From an uncultured Veillonella sp. (GTDB lineage Bacteria > Bacillota > Negativicutes > Veillonellales > Veillonellaceae): a DNA stretch of 12,230 nt. A program made the position numbers and the translations under genes. The stretch covers positions 1 to 12,230 of the forward strand of contig CABQQJ010000004.1 in assembly GCA_902466275.1 (NCBI GenBank), given 5' to 3'. Shown here piece after piece: positions 1 to 7,071 of this stretch; positions within the stretch are counted from its first letter, which is position 1, and the number at the start of each line of letters is the position of its first letter. A model generated the notes under the pieces. It worked only from the letters and a program-made list of their open reading frames with translations. It was not told where the DNA came from and did not search any database.

Positions 1-27
1 GTTAATAATATGTAGAAAGAGATTGAT

Positions 28-882
28 ATGAGAGATTTAATAATGCATAGGCACTTAGTATGGCAACGTTTTATATTGGCGTTAGCTTTCATAGGTGCCA
101 TGCTCTTAGGTACTGTTGCTCATGGTGCTGCACCTACGCCACCATCTACCATTGGTGAAGCAGTGGTACTCATTGATGCAGATAATAAGGAGATTTTATT
201 CGCCAAGAATCCCGATAAATGGATGCATCCGGCAAGTACTACGAAAATGGTAACCTTATTAACAGCACTTGAGTTAAAAGGAACACAATTAGATGAGTTA
301 GCAACGATTAGTCCCTATGCGACGAGCATGGAAGAATCTAATCTTGGTATACAAGTAGGCGACCAAATCACCTTGGAAGGTGTTCTTGAAGGTATGATGG
401 TTGCTAGTGGTAATGATGCGGCCGTTGTAGTAGCCGAAAATGTAAGTGGTTCTGTGGATAAATTTGCTAAAGATATGACTCGCATTGCTGCAAAAGCGGG
501 TGCAAAGAATAGTGTGTTCCTAAATCCACATGGATTAACTCAAATGGGGCACCACTCTACGGCTCGTGACTTGGCGATGATTGCTGCGTATGGTATGAAA
601 TACCAAATGTTCCGTGACAAGGTTGCTAATGATTATTACAAGGTGCCGTATCAAAACCGTGCACCAGAAACAATTCGTACTACAAACCACTTCATTCGCA
701 ACAAATATCCTGGTGCAAATGGCTTGAAAACAGGTTTTACAAATGCAGCAGGAGAATGTTTGATTGCGTCTGCCACACGGAAGGGCCATACTATGATTGT
801 AGTTATGCTTAATGATGATAATCGTTGGGAAGAAGCTGTACAATTCCTTGATTATGGCTTTAAACTCCGTGGGGTAATTTAA
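28..882 (+). CDS. D-alanyl-D-alanine carboxypeptidase, peptidase S11 family (DacF/PBP5-like), single-domain
   Basis: This is a low-molecular-weight penicillin-binding protein expected to trim the terminal D-Ala from peptidoglycan pentapeptides outside the cytoplasmic membrane. All three S11 active-site motifs are visible: SxxK as S70-T-T-K73 (nucleophile S70), SxN as S127-G-N129, and KTG at 234-236. Residues 1-33 look like a signal peptide, with a basic start, a hydrophobic core at about 16-30 and a likely cleavage after A31-H-G33. The 284-residue protein stops about 48 residues after KTG, so it lacks the beta-rich C-terminal domain and amphipathic membrane anchor of PBP5/DacF proteins, which are usually about 380-400 residues. 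It may therefore be soluble in the periplasm. The ATG at 28 has only a weak upstream GAAAGAG; an in-frame ATG at 43 would keep the signal peptide. The yfbR-like gene follows after 25 bases. Confidence 0.93.
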   Translation: MRDLIMHRHLVWQRFILALAFIGAMLLGTVAHGAAPTPPSTIGEAVVLIDADNKEILFAKNPDKWMHPASTTKMVTLLTALELKGTQLDELATISPYATSMEESNLGIQVGDQITLEGVLEGMMVASGNDAAVVVAENVSGSVDKFAKDMTRIAAKAGAKNSVFLNPHGLTQMGHHSTARDLAMIAAYGMKYQMFRDKVANDYYKVPYQNRAPETIRTTNHFIRNKYPGANGLKTGFTNAAGECLIASATRKGHTMIVVMLNDDNRWEEAVQFLDYGFKLRGVI

Positions 883-907
883 GGACCTGTTGTGTAATGG
901 GGGACAT

Positions 908-1498
908 ATGAGTTCATTTTTTGCATTTTTAAAACGCATGCGCTTTATCAATCGATGGAGCCTCATGCGAAATACGGAAATAGAAAATATTCAAGAGCAT
1001 AGCCTTGAAGTGGCTATGGTAGCGCACAACTTGGGGGCTATAAAAAATGAATACTTCGGTGGAAATATAGATATTAATAAGGTAGCTGTCATAGCTATGT
1101 ATCATGAGGTGAGCGAAATCTTTACAGGAGATATGCCGACACCAATCAAGTATTTTGATCCAAAGTTGCGTGAACTGTATGGTGAGGTTGAAACTTTGGC
1201 GCAAGAAAAAATGCTATCAACCTTGCCAGACCGGTTACAATCTGTTTATAAGCCTATACTTGTTGATGCAGAGACTAGTCCAGAATGGCCTCTCGTTAAG
1301 GCTGCTGATACAATTTCAGCCTATATGAAATGCGTCAAAGAGCTCAAGGCAGGAAATGATGAGTTTAAAGAGGCACATGACTCTATCTTAGCTAAGTTGA
1401 AAAATCTAAATATGCCTGAGGTAGATATGTTTCTTGAAATATATATCCCTGCTCTTGGTAAAAGTTTGGATGAGTTGAACTATTACGAAATTAAATAA
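908..1498 (+). CDS. yfbR: YfbR-like HD-domain 5'-deoxynucleotidase
   Basis: The 196-residue protein aligns by eye along its whole length with the E. coli YfbR family (about 199 residues), cytoplasmic metal-dependent enzymes that dephosphorylate deoxyribonucleoside 5'-monophosphates in nucleotide turnover. Recognisable blocks are the N-terminal INRWSLMRN (13-21), EHSLEVAMVAH (30-40), YHEVSEIFTGDMPTPIKYF (65-83) and KAADTISAYMKC (131-142). Metal ligands of the HD fold map to H31, H66, position 67 and D134. Position 67 is Glu, so the eponymous HD pair is HE here. I chose the ATG at 908 because YfbR proteins begin at this point; a TTG at 890 preceded by AAGGA would add six unrelated residues. GGGGGA lies three bases before the ATG, an unusually short spacing. 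The gene probably shares a transcript with the carboxypeptidase gene and ends at the hairpin at 1504-1583. Confidence 0.9.
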   Translation: MSSFFAFLKRMRFINRWSLMRNTEIENIQEHSLEVAMVAHNLGAIKNEYFGGNIDINKVAVIAMYHEVSEIFTGDMPTPIKYFDPKLRELYGEVETLAQEKMLSTLPDRLQSVYKPILVDAETSPEWPLVKAADTISAYMKCVKELKAGNDEFKEAHDSILAKLKNLNMPEVDMFLEIYIPALGKSLDELNYYEIK

Positions 1499-1503
1499 TT
1501 ACT

Positions 1504-1583
1504 AAAAGAGACGACTTCTTGAACTGCACCCCCAAAAGTGGACACAATTTTGGGGGTGCAGTTCATTTGGGCCGTCTCTTTTT
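1504..1583. terminator. Bidirectional intrinsic terminator between convergent yfbR and queG
   Basis: A perfect 10-bp outer stem pairs AAAAGAGACG (1504-1513) with CGTCTCTTTT (1573-1582). T-rich on the right and A-rich on the left, it can end transcription from both yfbR (+) and queG (-), which converge here. The terminator loop is occupied by a second long hairpin (1520-1565). The rest of the gap up to queG (1584-1693) is AT-rich with nothing recognisable. Confidence 0.8.
1520..1565. repeat. 46-bp perfect palindromic element resembling fused IS3-family terminal repeats
   Basis: Two 18-base arms, 1520-1537 (TGAACTGCACCCCCAAAA) and 1548-1565, are exact reverse complements separated by a 10-base loop, GTGGACACAA. 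The tips read TG...CA, and the arm plus loop (CCCCCAAAAGTGGACA) resembles the terminal inverted repeats of IS3-family (IS150-group-like) insertion sequences. No transposase and no target duplication are visible (ACTTCT on the left, TTTGGG on the right). It could be an IS remnant reduced to two abutting ends, a mobilised mini-element, or simply an extended terminator hairpin. The inverted repeat itself is certain; its origin is inferred. Confidence 0.75.
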
Positions 1584-1693
1584 GATTCTAAAAATTTGTA
1601 GATTATTTTGCTAATGCTTTATCAAATTTTTGTTAGTTTGCTTAATAAAAATTATTATAAGTGTATTTGTTAATTATTATGTCTTATTGAGTG

Positions 1694-2578
1694 TTATAGT
1701 TTACTTTTTCTATCTATAATCTCTTGATTTCTCATTAGTATTTTTTTACCTCGCCACGAGAAGGCTCGACGACCGTATTTTGCTTTGAATTCTTTGTTCG
1801 TTAGTGCTTCTAGTTCGTCTATATTGACATACGGCTCTATCTGTTGAAATTCAGGGATAGGCGTAGTTGGAATATCTTTATTGTGAGGACACACCTCTTG
1901 GCATACATCACAACCAAATACAAGAGGCGTCTTAGCGATGATGGCTTCTTCTTCGTCCGTTAGATCTCCTTTTTTCTGAGTTAAGTAGCTTTTACAAGTC
2001 GCGAATTTAAATTCGTCATGGCCCAAACATTGGCCTAAGCATGCTGTAATACAACGATTACATCCTATACAGGACTGCTCAAGAGGGGTATTTGGCTCGA
2101 GTTCTAGTGTTGTTAAAATCGTACCAATAACGACATAAGAACCCCACTTAGGGCTGATAAAACAGTTGTTCTTTCCGTAAAAGCCGAGACCTGCTAAGTA
2201 GGCCATGTACCGATCTGCTAAAGGAGAGGTGTCGCAATGAATGGAGAACTGAGCCGAGTCATCAATTATTTGTAATCTTTCAATAAGACGTTCTAAATAT
2301 TCATTAATGACCAGGTGATAATCTGTTGACCATGTATAGCGCGATAGATTGGCATGGCCTTTGTGTTGTACATGGTACGGGAATAGACAAACGATGGCAC
2401 TTTTGGGCATAAACTGAGTCGTTCCTAGTAGTCTTGCTTCCACATCTGCCGTAGTAAAGGGGCATGGGTTGCTTTCAAATAAAATAGTTTTGGCCTGTTC
2501 AGGTAGTGGCCATGAGGCAATTCCAAATTCATAAATATGTAATTCTTTGCAAATTTCCTGTAAATTTATATCTTTCAT
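1694..2578 (-). CDS. queG: Epoxyqueuosine reductase QueG, short form
   Basis: QueG is the cobalamin- and iron-sulfur-dependent cytoplasmic enzyme that reduces epoxyqueuosine to queuosine at position 34 of tRNAs with GUN anticodons. Visible signatures are a DUF1730-like N-terminal part with YTWSTDYH (81-88), CDTSPLADRYMAYLAGLGFY (115-134) followed by GKNNC, and eight cysteines fit for two [4Fe-4S] clusters: C170, C173, C176, C180, C195, C223, C226 and C230. The second set lies in FGCDVCQEVCPHN, the most diagnostic QueG motif. The protein ends soon after GRRAFSWRGKKILMRN (269-284), so the C-terminal HEAT-like region of the roughly 380-residue E. coli and B. subtilis enzymes is absent. Leu181 follows C180 where Pro is usual. 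No clear Shine-Dalgarno precedes the ATG. The gene stands alone, convergent with yfbR and divergent from the molybdenum hydroxylase operon. Confidence 0.9.
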   Translation of the reverse strand: MKDINLQEICKELHIYEFGIASWPLPEQAKTILFESNPCPFTTADVEARLLGTTQFMPKSAIVCLFPYHVQHKGHANLSRYTWSTDYHLVINEYLERLIERLQIIDDSAQFSIHCDTSPLADRYMAYLAGLGFYGKNNCFISPKWGSYVVIGTILTTLELEPNTPLEQSCIGCNRCITACLGQCLGHDEFKFATCKSYLTQKKGDLTDEEEAIIAKTPLVFGCDVCQEVCPHNKDIPTTPIPEFQQIEPYVNIDELEALTNKEFKAKYGRRAFSWRGKKILMRNQEIIDRKSKL

Positions 2579-2733
2579 CGTAGATTTAGTGGTAAATAAT
2601 TGGTAAAATAAAAGTATAAGAAATGCACGAGATTCTATAGTTTTTTGTTAAGTTTGTAGTTTGGTGAGAACTGTATTTTTATAGTTAGCACCGTAATTCT
2701 GTTAGTATTAGTATACCATTGAGAGGACAGATT
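2579..2733. promoter_or_regulatory. Divergent intergenic region, queG / molybdenum hydroxylase operon
   Basis: This 155-base AT-rich gap must hold the promoters of both divergent transcripts. On the minus strand TATACT (complement of 2613-2618) is a fair -10 for queG. On the plus strand TATAGT (2680-2685) is a possible -10 for the operon, giving a leader of about 40 bases. Neither has a convincing -35 at the right distance. A short tandem repeat of TTAGTA lies at about 2702-2713. No riboswitch fold or strong operator palindrome is evident. AGAGGA at 2722-2727 is the ribosome binding site of the first operon gene. Confidence 0.3.
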
Positions 2734-3516
2734 ATGTTAGCATTTATGAAAGTATTACAACCGAAGACGGTGGAAGAGGCTTATGAATTAGCCACAAAAA
2801 ACAAAACTGCCCCAATGCTAGCTGGCGGCTGTTGGTTGCGTTTAGGTCGACGCACATGGCCATCAGTGATCGATATGGCAAGCCTTGATTTGCGTTATGT
2901 TCGTGAAGAAGATAAGGAGTTTGTAATTGGCGCTATGGCGACACAAGGAGATGTGGAACGCTTTGAGCCTTTACAACAATTCTGCGGTGGTGCCGTAGTT
3001 AAAGGCGTTAAGGAGATTCTTGGCGTTCAATTTAGAAATACTGCTACCATGGGCGGTTCTGTAGCAAGTAAGTTTGGCTTCTCTGATATCATTCCTGCTT
3101 TATTGGCAGTACATGCAGACATCGTTACCTTTAAAGGTGGTCGCATGTCCATGCAAGACTATATGACATATAGAGAACGTGATATTCTCGTGGAGATTCG
3201 CATCCCTAAAGTAGATGTACCTGTAGCTGTTGAAGCCCTTCGCATTTCTCGTGGTGATTTCCCGTTATTGACAGGTGCTCTTCGCCATGATGAAAAAGGG
3301 GTTGAATTGTATATCGGTACAAGACCTGGTGTACCTCAATTAGCTGTTAAAGCAAGTGCCTTGCTTTCAGAAAAAGGATTATCTGCAGCAAAAGAAGCAG
3401 GTCAATTGGCATCTGAAGAACTAGTGTATCAATCTAACTCTCATGCGTCCAAAGAATATCGCATGGAAATGGTAAAAGCAATGGTTCAACGCTTAGCTAA
3501 GGAGGTGGCACAATAA
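2734..3516 (+). CDS. xdhB: Xanthine dehydrogenase-type molybdenum hydroxylase, FAD-binding subunit (YgfM/CoxM-like)
   Basis: This is the flavin subunit of a three-part molybdenum hydroxylase; it passes electrons from the [2Fe-2S] subunit to the final acceptor. The family's FAD-contacting features are present: LAGG at 29-32 (the pyrophosphate loop), and RNTATMGGSVASKFGFSDII (101-120), equivalent to the usual RNxATxGGN...SD segment. At 260 residues it is a short version, similar in size and style to E. coli YgfM. The C-terminal part (about 165-255) matches the CO dehydrogenase flavoprotein C-terminal region. I chose the ATG at 2734 because AGAGGA lies six bases upstream; a TTG at 2719 in the same frame lacks a ribosome binding site. 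The stop overlaps the next start by one base. The physiological electron acceptor cannot be read from the sequence. Confidence 0.9.
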   Translation: MLAFMKVLQPKTVEEAYELATKNKTAPMLAGGCWLRLGRRTWPSVIDMASLDLRYVREEDKEFVIGAMATQGDVERFEPLQQFCGGAVVKGVKEILGVQFRNTATMGGSVASKFGFSDIIPALLAVHADIVTFKGGRMSMQDYMTYRERDILVEIRIPKVDVPVAVEALRISRGDFPLLTGALRHDEKGVELYIGTRPGVPQLAVKASALLSEKGLSAAKEAGQLASEELVYQSNSHASKEYRMEMVKAMVQRLAKEVAQ

Positions 3517-3968
3517 TGGAACTCGTACTTAATATTAATAATAAAAATGTAACTGTTAATGTGCCAACTGATGAGATGTTGCTAGATACATTGCGTAATC
3601 TTGGCTATTACAGTGTCCGTTGTGGCTGTGATACCACAAACTGTGGCCTTTGTACTGTATGGGTGGATGACGAAATTGTTTTGTCCTGTGCATACCCTAC
3701 ATTTCGTGCGCCAGGCCATAAAATTACTACATTAGAAGGCTTACAAGAGGAAGCTGAATTATTAGCGGCTTGTATCGCAAGTGAAGGCGCAGATCAGTGT
3801 GGTTTTTGTACAACTGGCATGATGATGAGTGCTATTAATTTGAAACGCAAAAATCCAAAGGCTAGCGATGATGAGATTCGCGAATACCTCATAGGTAACT
3901 TGTGTCGCTGTACTGGTTATGAATCACAACTTCGAGGAGTTCGTAAATTCTTAGAAGGAGGCCTATAA
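3516..3968 (+). CDS. Xanthine dehydrogenase-type molybdenum hydroxylase, [2Fe-2S] subunit
   Basis: The 150-residue protein is the small iron-sulfur subunit, which relays electrons from the molybdenum site to FAD. The plant-ferredoxin-like N-terminal cluster is bound by C38, C43, C46 and C58 (GCDTTNCGLCTV...SC). The C-terminal helical domain carries the second cluster at C95, C98, C130 and C132 (QCGFCTTGM and LCRCTGY). Q94 is the conserved Gln that sits near the molybdopterin. An additional cysteine, C36, stands two residues before the first ligand, where a non-Cys residue is usual. A strong AAGGAGG (about 3499-3505) precedes the ATG, and the start and end overlap both neighbours (TAATG-type junctions), showing translational coupling and matched stoichiometry. 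Residue count and motif order match the family exactly. Confidence 0.95.
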   Translation: MELVLNINNKNVTVNVPTDEMLLDTLRNLGYYSVRCGCDTTNCGLCTVWVDDEIVLSCAYPTFRAPGHKITTLEGLQEEAELLAACIASEGADQCGFCTTGMMMSAINLKRKNPKASDDEIREYLIGNLCRCTGYESQLRGVRKFLEGGL

Positions 3969-6265
3969 TGATGAACAAGCATATTGGTAAGTCCTATGAC
4001 AAAGTTGACTCAAAAGGTATTTTGTCTGGTAAACCGTCTTATACTGGCGATTTTGTTCCCAAAGATGCGCTCGTTATTAAGGCTCTTCGTAGCCCTCATG
4101 CCCAGGCGCGCATCAAATCTATTGATACATCTAAAGCCAAATTGATTCCTGGCGTAGAAGCTATTTTTACTTATGAAGATGTGCCTAATACGCGATTCAC
4201 ATTAGCAGGTCAAACATATCCAGAGCCATCCGCTTATGATGCACTCATCTTGGACCCTGTAGTTCGCTATGTTGGAGATGAAGTAGCTCTTATCGTAGCA
4301 AAAGATGAGGCTACAGCGCTTAAAGCAATGCCGCTTATCAAGGTTGAATACGAAGTACAGAAACCTGTACTTGATATGCATACTGCTATCGACCATGAAA
4401 CTATAGTACATCCTGAAGATGATATTCACAATAATATCCCTGTAGGACAAGATTACAAACGCAATATTTGCGTATCCTATCACAAACGGGTAGGAGATGT
4501 GGAGGCAGAACTTGCTAAATGTGATTACGTGGCAGAAGGTACATACTTTGACCAGGCCACACGCCAAACAGCGATGGAACCATTCCAAAGCTTTGGATAT
4601 ATAGATGCGCTAGGTCGTGTAGTTATTGTATCCTCTACGCAAATCGTATTCCATGTACGCCGTCACATCGCTCGTGCACTCGGTATTCCGGCTACAAAAG
4701 TCCGTGTAATTAAGCCTCGTATTGGTGGTGGCTTCGGTTCTAAACAAACGGCTTGTACAGAAATCATGACAGCTTTCGTAGCGTGGACATTGAAAAAACC
4801 TTGTTATCTTTTATACGATCGTACAGAAGCACAAACTTGCTCCACTACACGTCATGCTCGTGAATGGAAAATCCGTGTAGGTGCTACAAAAGATGGCATT
4901 ATTAAAGTTATTGATATGGACTCCATCACAGCCGCTGGGGCACATGCAACTCATTGCTTCACTACTACAACGGCTGGTGAACATAAATCTGTACCGTTGT
5001 ACAACAAAGCGACTGCTGTTCATTATGGTACAGAGGGTGTGTATACTAATCAAACTCCGGGTGGTGCTTTCCGTGGGTATGGTGCAACAGAAGCCTTGTG
5101 GCCATTAGAATGTGCTGTTAACCAATTGGCTGACAAAATGGGGATTGATCCAGCTGAACTACGTCAGAAGAACTTAATAGCGGAAGGTGAACAAAGCTTA
5201 GTATATGCTCCAGATGAATATCTTGATTCTGGTCTTTTCCAAGATACTGTAAATCGTGTAAAAGAAATGGCTCGTTGGGATGAACGCCCTCATTCTTGGG
5301 ATATCGATGAGCGCTATCGCGGTGGACTTGGCATGGCTTTAGCACTACAAGGCTCTGGTGTCGCAAATATCGACGTAGCATCTGTTGAAATCCGACTTGG
5401 TGACGATGGCAATTATACATTGTATACTGGATCTTCTGATATGGGCATGGGGTCTAATACCGTATTAACTCAAATGGCCTGTGAAGTAATAGGTTGTCCT
5501 ATGGAATATATGACTGTTATTGAATCAGATACAGATATCGTACCATTCGATCCAGGGTCCTACGCATCTAGTACAACCTATGTAACGGGTACTGCTGCTA
5601 AGATGGCAGCAGAAGAATTGCGCACTAAGATTATTGCTAAATTCGCTCAATTCTTTGAAACCGACGTTGAAAACGTTGACTTTGACGGCGTTGTAGCTAC
5701 CACAAAAGATGGTGCTAAAACAATGGATATCCATCAATTGGCACCAAAATTATTAGTTGGTGCTAATGCGGAGCAATTGTCTGGTTTCGCTACATGGGGC
5801 AGTCATACGTCTCCACCTCCATTTATGGCATCTATTGCTGAGGTGAAGGTAGATAAACAAACAGGTAAGGTTATTCCTCTTCATTTCTATTCTTGTGTTG
5901 ATTGTGGTACTGTTATCAACCCTAAATTGGCTCGCGTTCAAGTTGAGGGTGGTGTAGTACAAGCTATCGGCATGGCGTTGTATGAAGATATACGCTATTC
6001 TAATAATGGTCGCTTAGAGACTAATAACCTTATGACTTATAAAATTCCAACCCGTCAGGATATTGGTGAATTACATACAGACTTTGTAGAATCTTACGAG
6101 CCTACAGGTGGCTTCGGAGCTAAATCTATTGGTGAGGTTGTCATCAATACGGGGTGCCCTGCTATCCAACATGCCATTAAAAATGCAGTTGGTGCGGATA
6201 TTCGTACATTACCTATGACACCTGAGAAGGTATTTATGGCTATGGACGAGAAATATAAAGTATAG
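3968..6265 (+). CDS. xdhA: Xanthine dehydrogenase-type molybdenum hydroxylase, molybdenum-cofactor subunit (probable purine hydroxylase)
   Basis: This 765-residue catalytic subunit hydroxylates its substrate at the Mo-pterin site using water-derived oxygen. The N-terminal a/b-hammerhead domain spans about 15-135; the rest is the two-part Mo-binding domain. Key motifs are MEPFQSFG (203-210), GGGFGSKQ (253-260), GGAFRGYG (365-372), SSDMGMGSNT, and GAKSIGEVV containing E723, which corresponds to the catalytic base Glu1261 of bovine xanthine oxidoreductase. R369 corresponds to bovine Arg880. The substrate-binding Glu802 position is Q260 here. I recall Gln there in E. coli XdhA-like proteins, so purine hydroxylation stays the best guess, but substrate specificity is inferred. 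No selenocysteine codon is present; the neighbours yqeB/yqeC suggest a labile selenium ligand on Mo. A strong AAGGAGG precedes the start, with an alternative ATG at 3971. Confidence 0.93.
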   Translation: MMNKHIGKSYDKVDSKGILSGKPSYTGDFVPKDALVIKALRSPHAQARIKSIDTSKAKLIPGVEAIFTYEDVPNTRFTLAGQTYPEPSAYDALILDPVVRYVGDEVALIVAKDEATALKAMPLIKVEYEVQKPVLDMHTAIDHETIVHPEDDIHNNIPVGQDYKRNICVSYHKRVGDVEAELAKCDYVAEGTYFDQATRQTAMEPFQSFGYIDALGRVVIVSSTQIVFHVRRHIARALGIPATKVRVIKPRIGGGFGSKQTACTEIMTAFVAWTLKKPCYLLYDRTEAQTCSTTRHAREWKIRVGATKDGIIKVIDMDSITAAGAHATHCFTTTTAGEHKSVPLYNKATAVHYGTEGVYTNQTPGGAFRGYGATEALWPLECAVNQLADKMGIDPAELRQKNLIAEGEQSLVYAPDEYLDSGLFQDTVNRVKEMARWDERPHSWDIDERYRGGLGMALALQGSGVANIDVASVEIRLGDDGNYTLYTGSSDMGMGSNTVLTQMACEVIGCPMEYMTVIESDTDIVPFDPGSYASSTTYVTGTAAKMAAEELRTKIIAKFAQFFETDVENVDFDGVVATTKDGAKTMDIHQLAPKLLVGANAEQLSGFATWGSHTSPPPFMASIAEVKVDKQTGKVIPLHFYSCVDCGTVINPKLARVQVEGGVVQAIGMALYEDIRYSNNGRLETNNLMTYKIPTRQDIGELHTDFVESYEPTGGFGAKSIGEVVINTGCPAIQHAIKNAVGADIRTLPMTPEKVFMAMDEKYKV

Positions 6266-6282
6266 AGATTTCTATTTACTTT

Positions 6283-6297
6283 TCCTTTCTAAGGAGG
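6283..6297 (+). promoter_or_regulatory. Ribosome binding site of yqeC with a small overlapping inverted repeat
   Basis: The strong AAGGAGG (6291-6297) lies nine bases before the yqeC ATG. It overlaps a 5-bp inverted repeat, TCCTT (6283-6287) and AAGGA (6291-6295), with a 3-base loop, so a weak hairpin could partly hide it. This 41-base gap is the only sizeable spacer inside the operon and separates structural from maturation genes. The ribosome binding site is clear; the regulatory meaning is speculative. Confidence 0.4.
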
Positions 6298-6306
6298 CCT
6301 GGTTTT

Positions 6307-7065
6307 ATGACATCACAAACATCCTATTGGAATCGATTGATTCAGCCGGGAATCGTTGCCCTTGTTGGGGCAGGCGGTAAAACGACTGTGCTTTCAAAAC
6401 TAGTAGAATATGGACGGCTGAAAGGTCAGCCCATCGTAGTTACGACTACGACTCGACTCTATGAATCTCAAGTGGCTCATTATGAACCGATTTATACTCG
6501 AAATATTAATGAAGCTGATGAATATTGTACTGATCGTATTTTGCGTGGATATTGTGGTGCGTGGTTCTCTGGAATTACAGGAACAAAAGTAGACTCCTTA
6601 GATTGTGATCTTATCGATGGTTTATCCAAGTTACATCCCAATTGGCAAATTGTTGTAGAAGCAGATGGGGCGAAGGAAAAATGGCTCAAGGCGCCTAAGA
6701 CGACTGAGCCTGTCATTCCATCTCTTACAAAGACTACGATTGGCCTCGTGAATCTACAAATGCTAGGGGCCCCATTAGATGATGAGCACGTACATAATAT
6801 CGAGCTTGTTCAAGATATTGTAAAACGCGATATGGGGGCTATTGTAACTCCTCGTATGTTGGCTGATCTTGTTTTGCATAGGCAAGGTTTATTCCAATAC
6901 AGTAAAGGTAAGAAAATATTATTCTGTACTGGTTATGAAACAGTGCAACATCGCATTATCGATGATTTTATTGATCATATTGTTGATAGTGATATTACGG
7001 CTATCATTTTGGCTGATGGATATAAAGCAAGTTGTGAAATCCGTCGCATTATTCAATGTCGGTAG
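6307..7065 (+). CDS. yqeC: YqeC-family putative selenium-dependent molybdenum hydroxylase accessory protein
   Basis: YqeC proteins co-occur with SelD, YqeB and molybdenum hydroxylases and are thought to act in selenium-cofactor delivery; their biochemistry is not established to my knowledge. The 252-residue protein begins with a Walker A P-loop, GAGGKTT (21-27), after a hydrophobic strand (IVALV), followed by VVTTTTRLYESQ. A second family block, VVEADGAKEKWLKAPKTTEP, lies near 117-136 and supplies the likely Walker B-like acidic residues. This suggests a cytoplasmic nucleotide-binding protein. It is the first maturation gene of the operon, 41 bases after the Mo subunit, with a strong ribosome binding site. 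Six bases separate it from mocA. Confidence 0.88.
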   Translation: MTSQTSYWNRLIQPGIVALVGAGGKTTVLSKLVEYGRLKGQPIVVTTTTRLYESQVAHYEPIYTRNINEADEYCTDRILRGYCGAWFSGITGTKVDSLDCDLIDGLSKLHPNWQIVVEADGAKEKWLKAPKTTEPVIPSLTKTTIGLVNLQMLGAPLDDEHVHNIELVQDIVKRDMGAIVTPRMLADLVLHRQGLFQYSKGKKILFCTGYETVQHRIIDDFIDHIVDSDITAIILADGYKASCEIRRIIQCR

Positions 7066-7071
7066 GTACTC

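Noticed and set aside
890..907. TTG start adding six residues to the yfbR-like protein
   Set aside because: YfbR proteins begin at the position of the ATG at 908 (MSSFFAFLKRM matches the family start), and the added residues have no counterpart.
535..1204. Antisense open frames of 143 and 91 codons opposite the carboxypeptidase and yfbR genes
   Set aside because: They run opposite well-conserved coding sequence, have no recognisable motif and contain rare-looking, low-complexity protein sequence.
1584..1693. Possible second terminator or small gene between the terminator and queG
   Set aside because: Only AT-rich sequence with imperfect short repeats; no stem with a U-tract and no start with a ribosome binding site.
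2719..2733. TTG start for the FAD subunit
   Set aside because: No ribosome binding site lies before it, while AGAGGA sits six bases before the ATG at 2734, inside the would-be extension.
4202..5962. Several antisense open frames of 69-128 codons across the Mo subunit gene
   Set aside because: They have no recognisable domains or ribosome binding sites and lie opposite a strongly conserved gene, so they are codon-bias shadows.
3968..6265. Selenocysteine encoded by an in-frame TGA in the Mo subunit
   Set aside because: The frame is uninterrupted from start to stop and known selenium-dependent hydroxylases of this class carry selenium outside the polypeptide.
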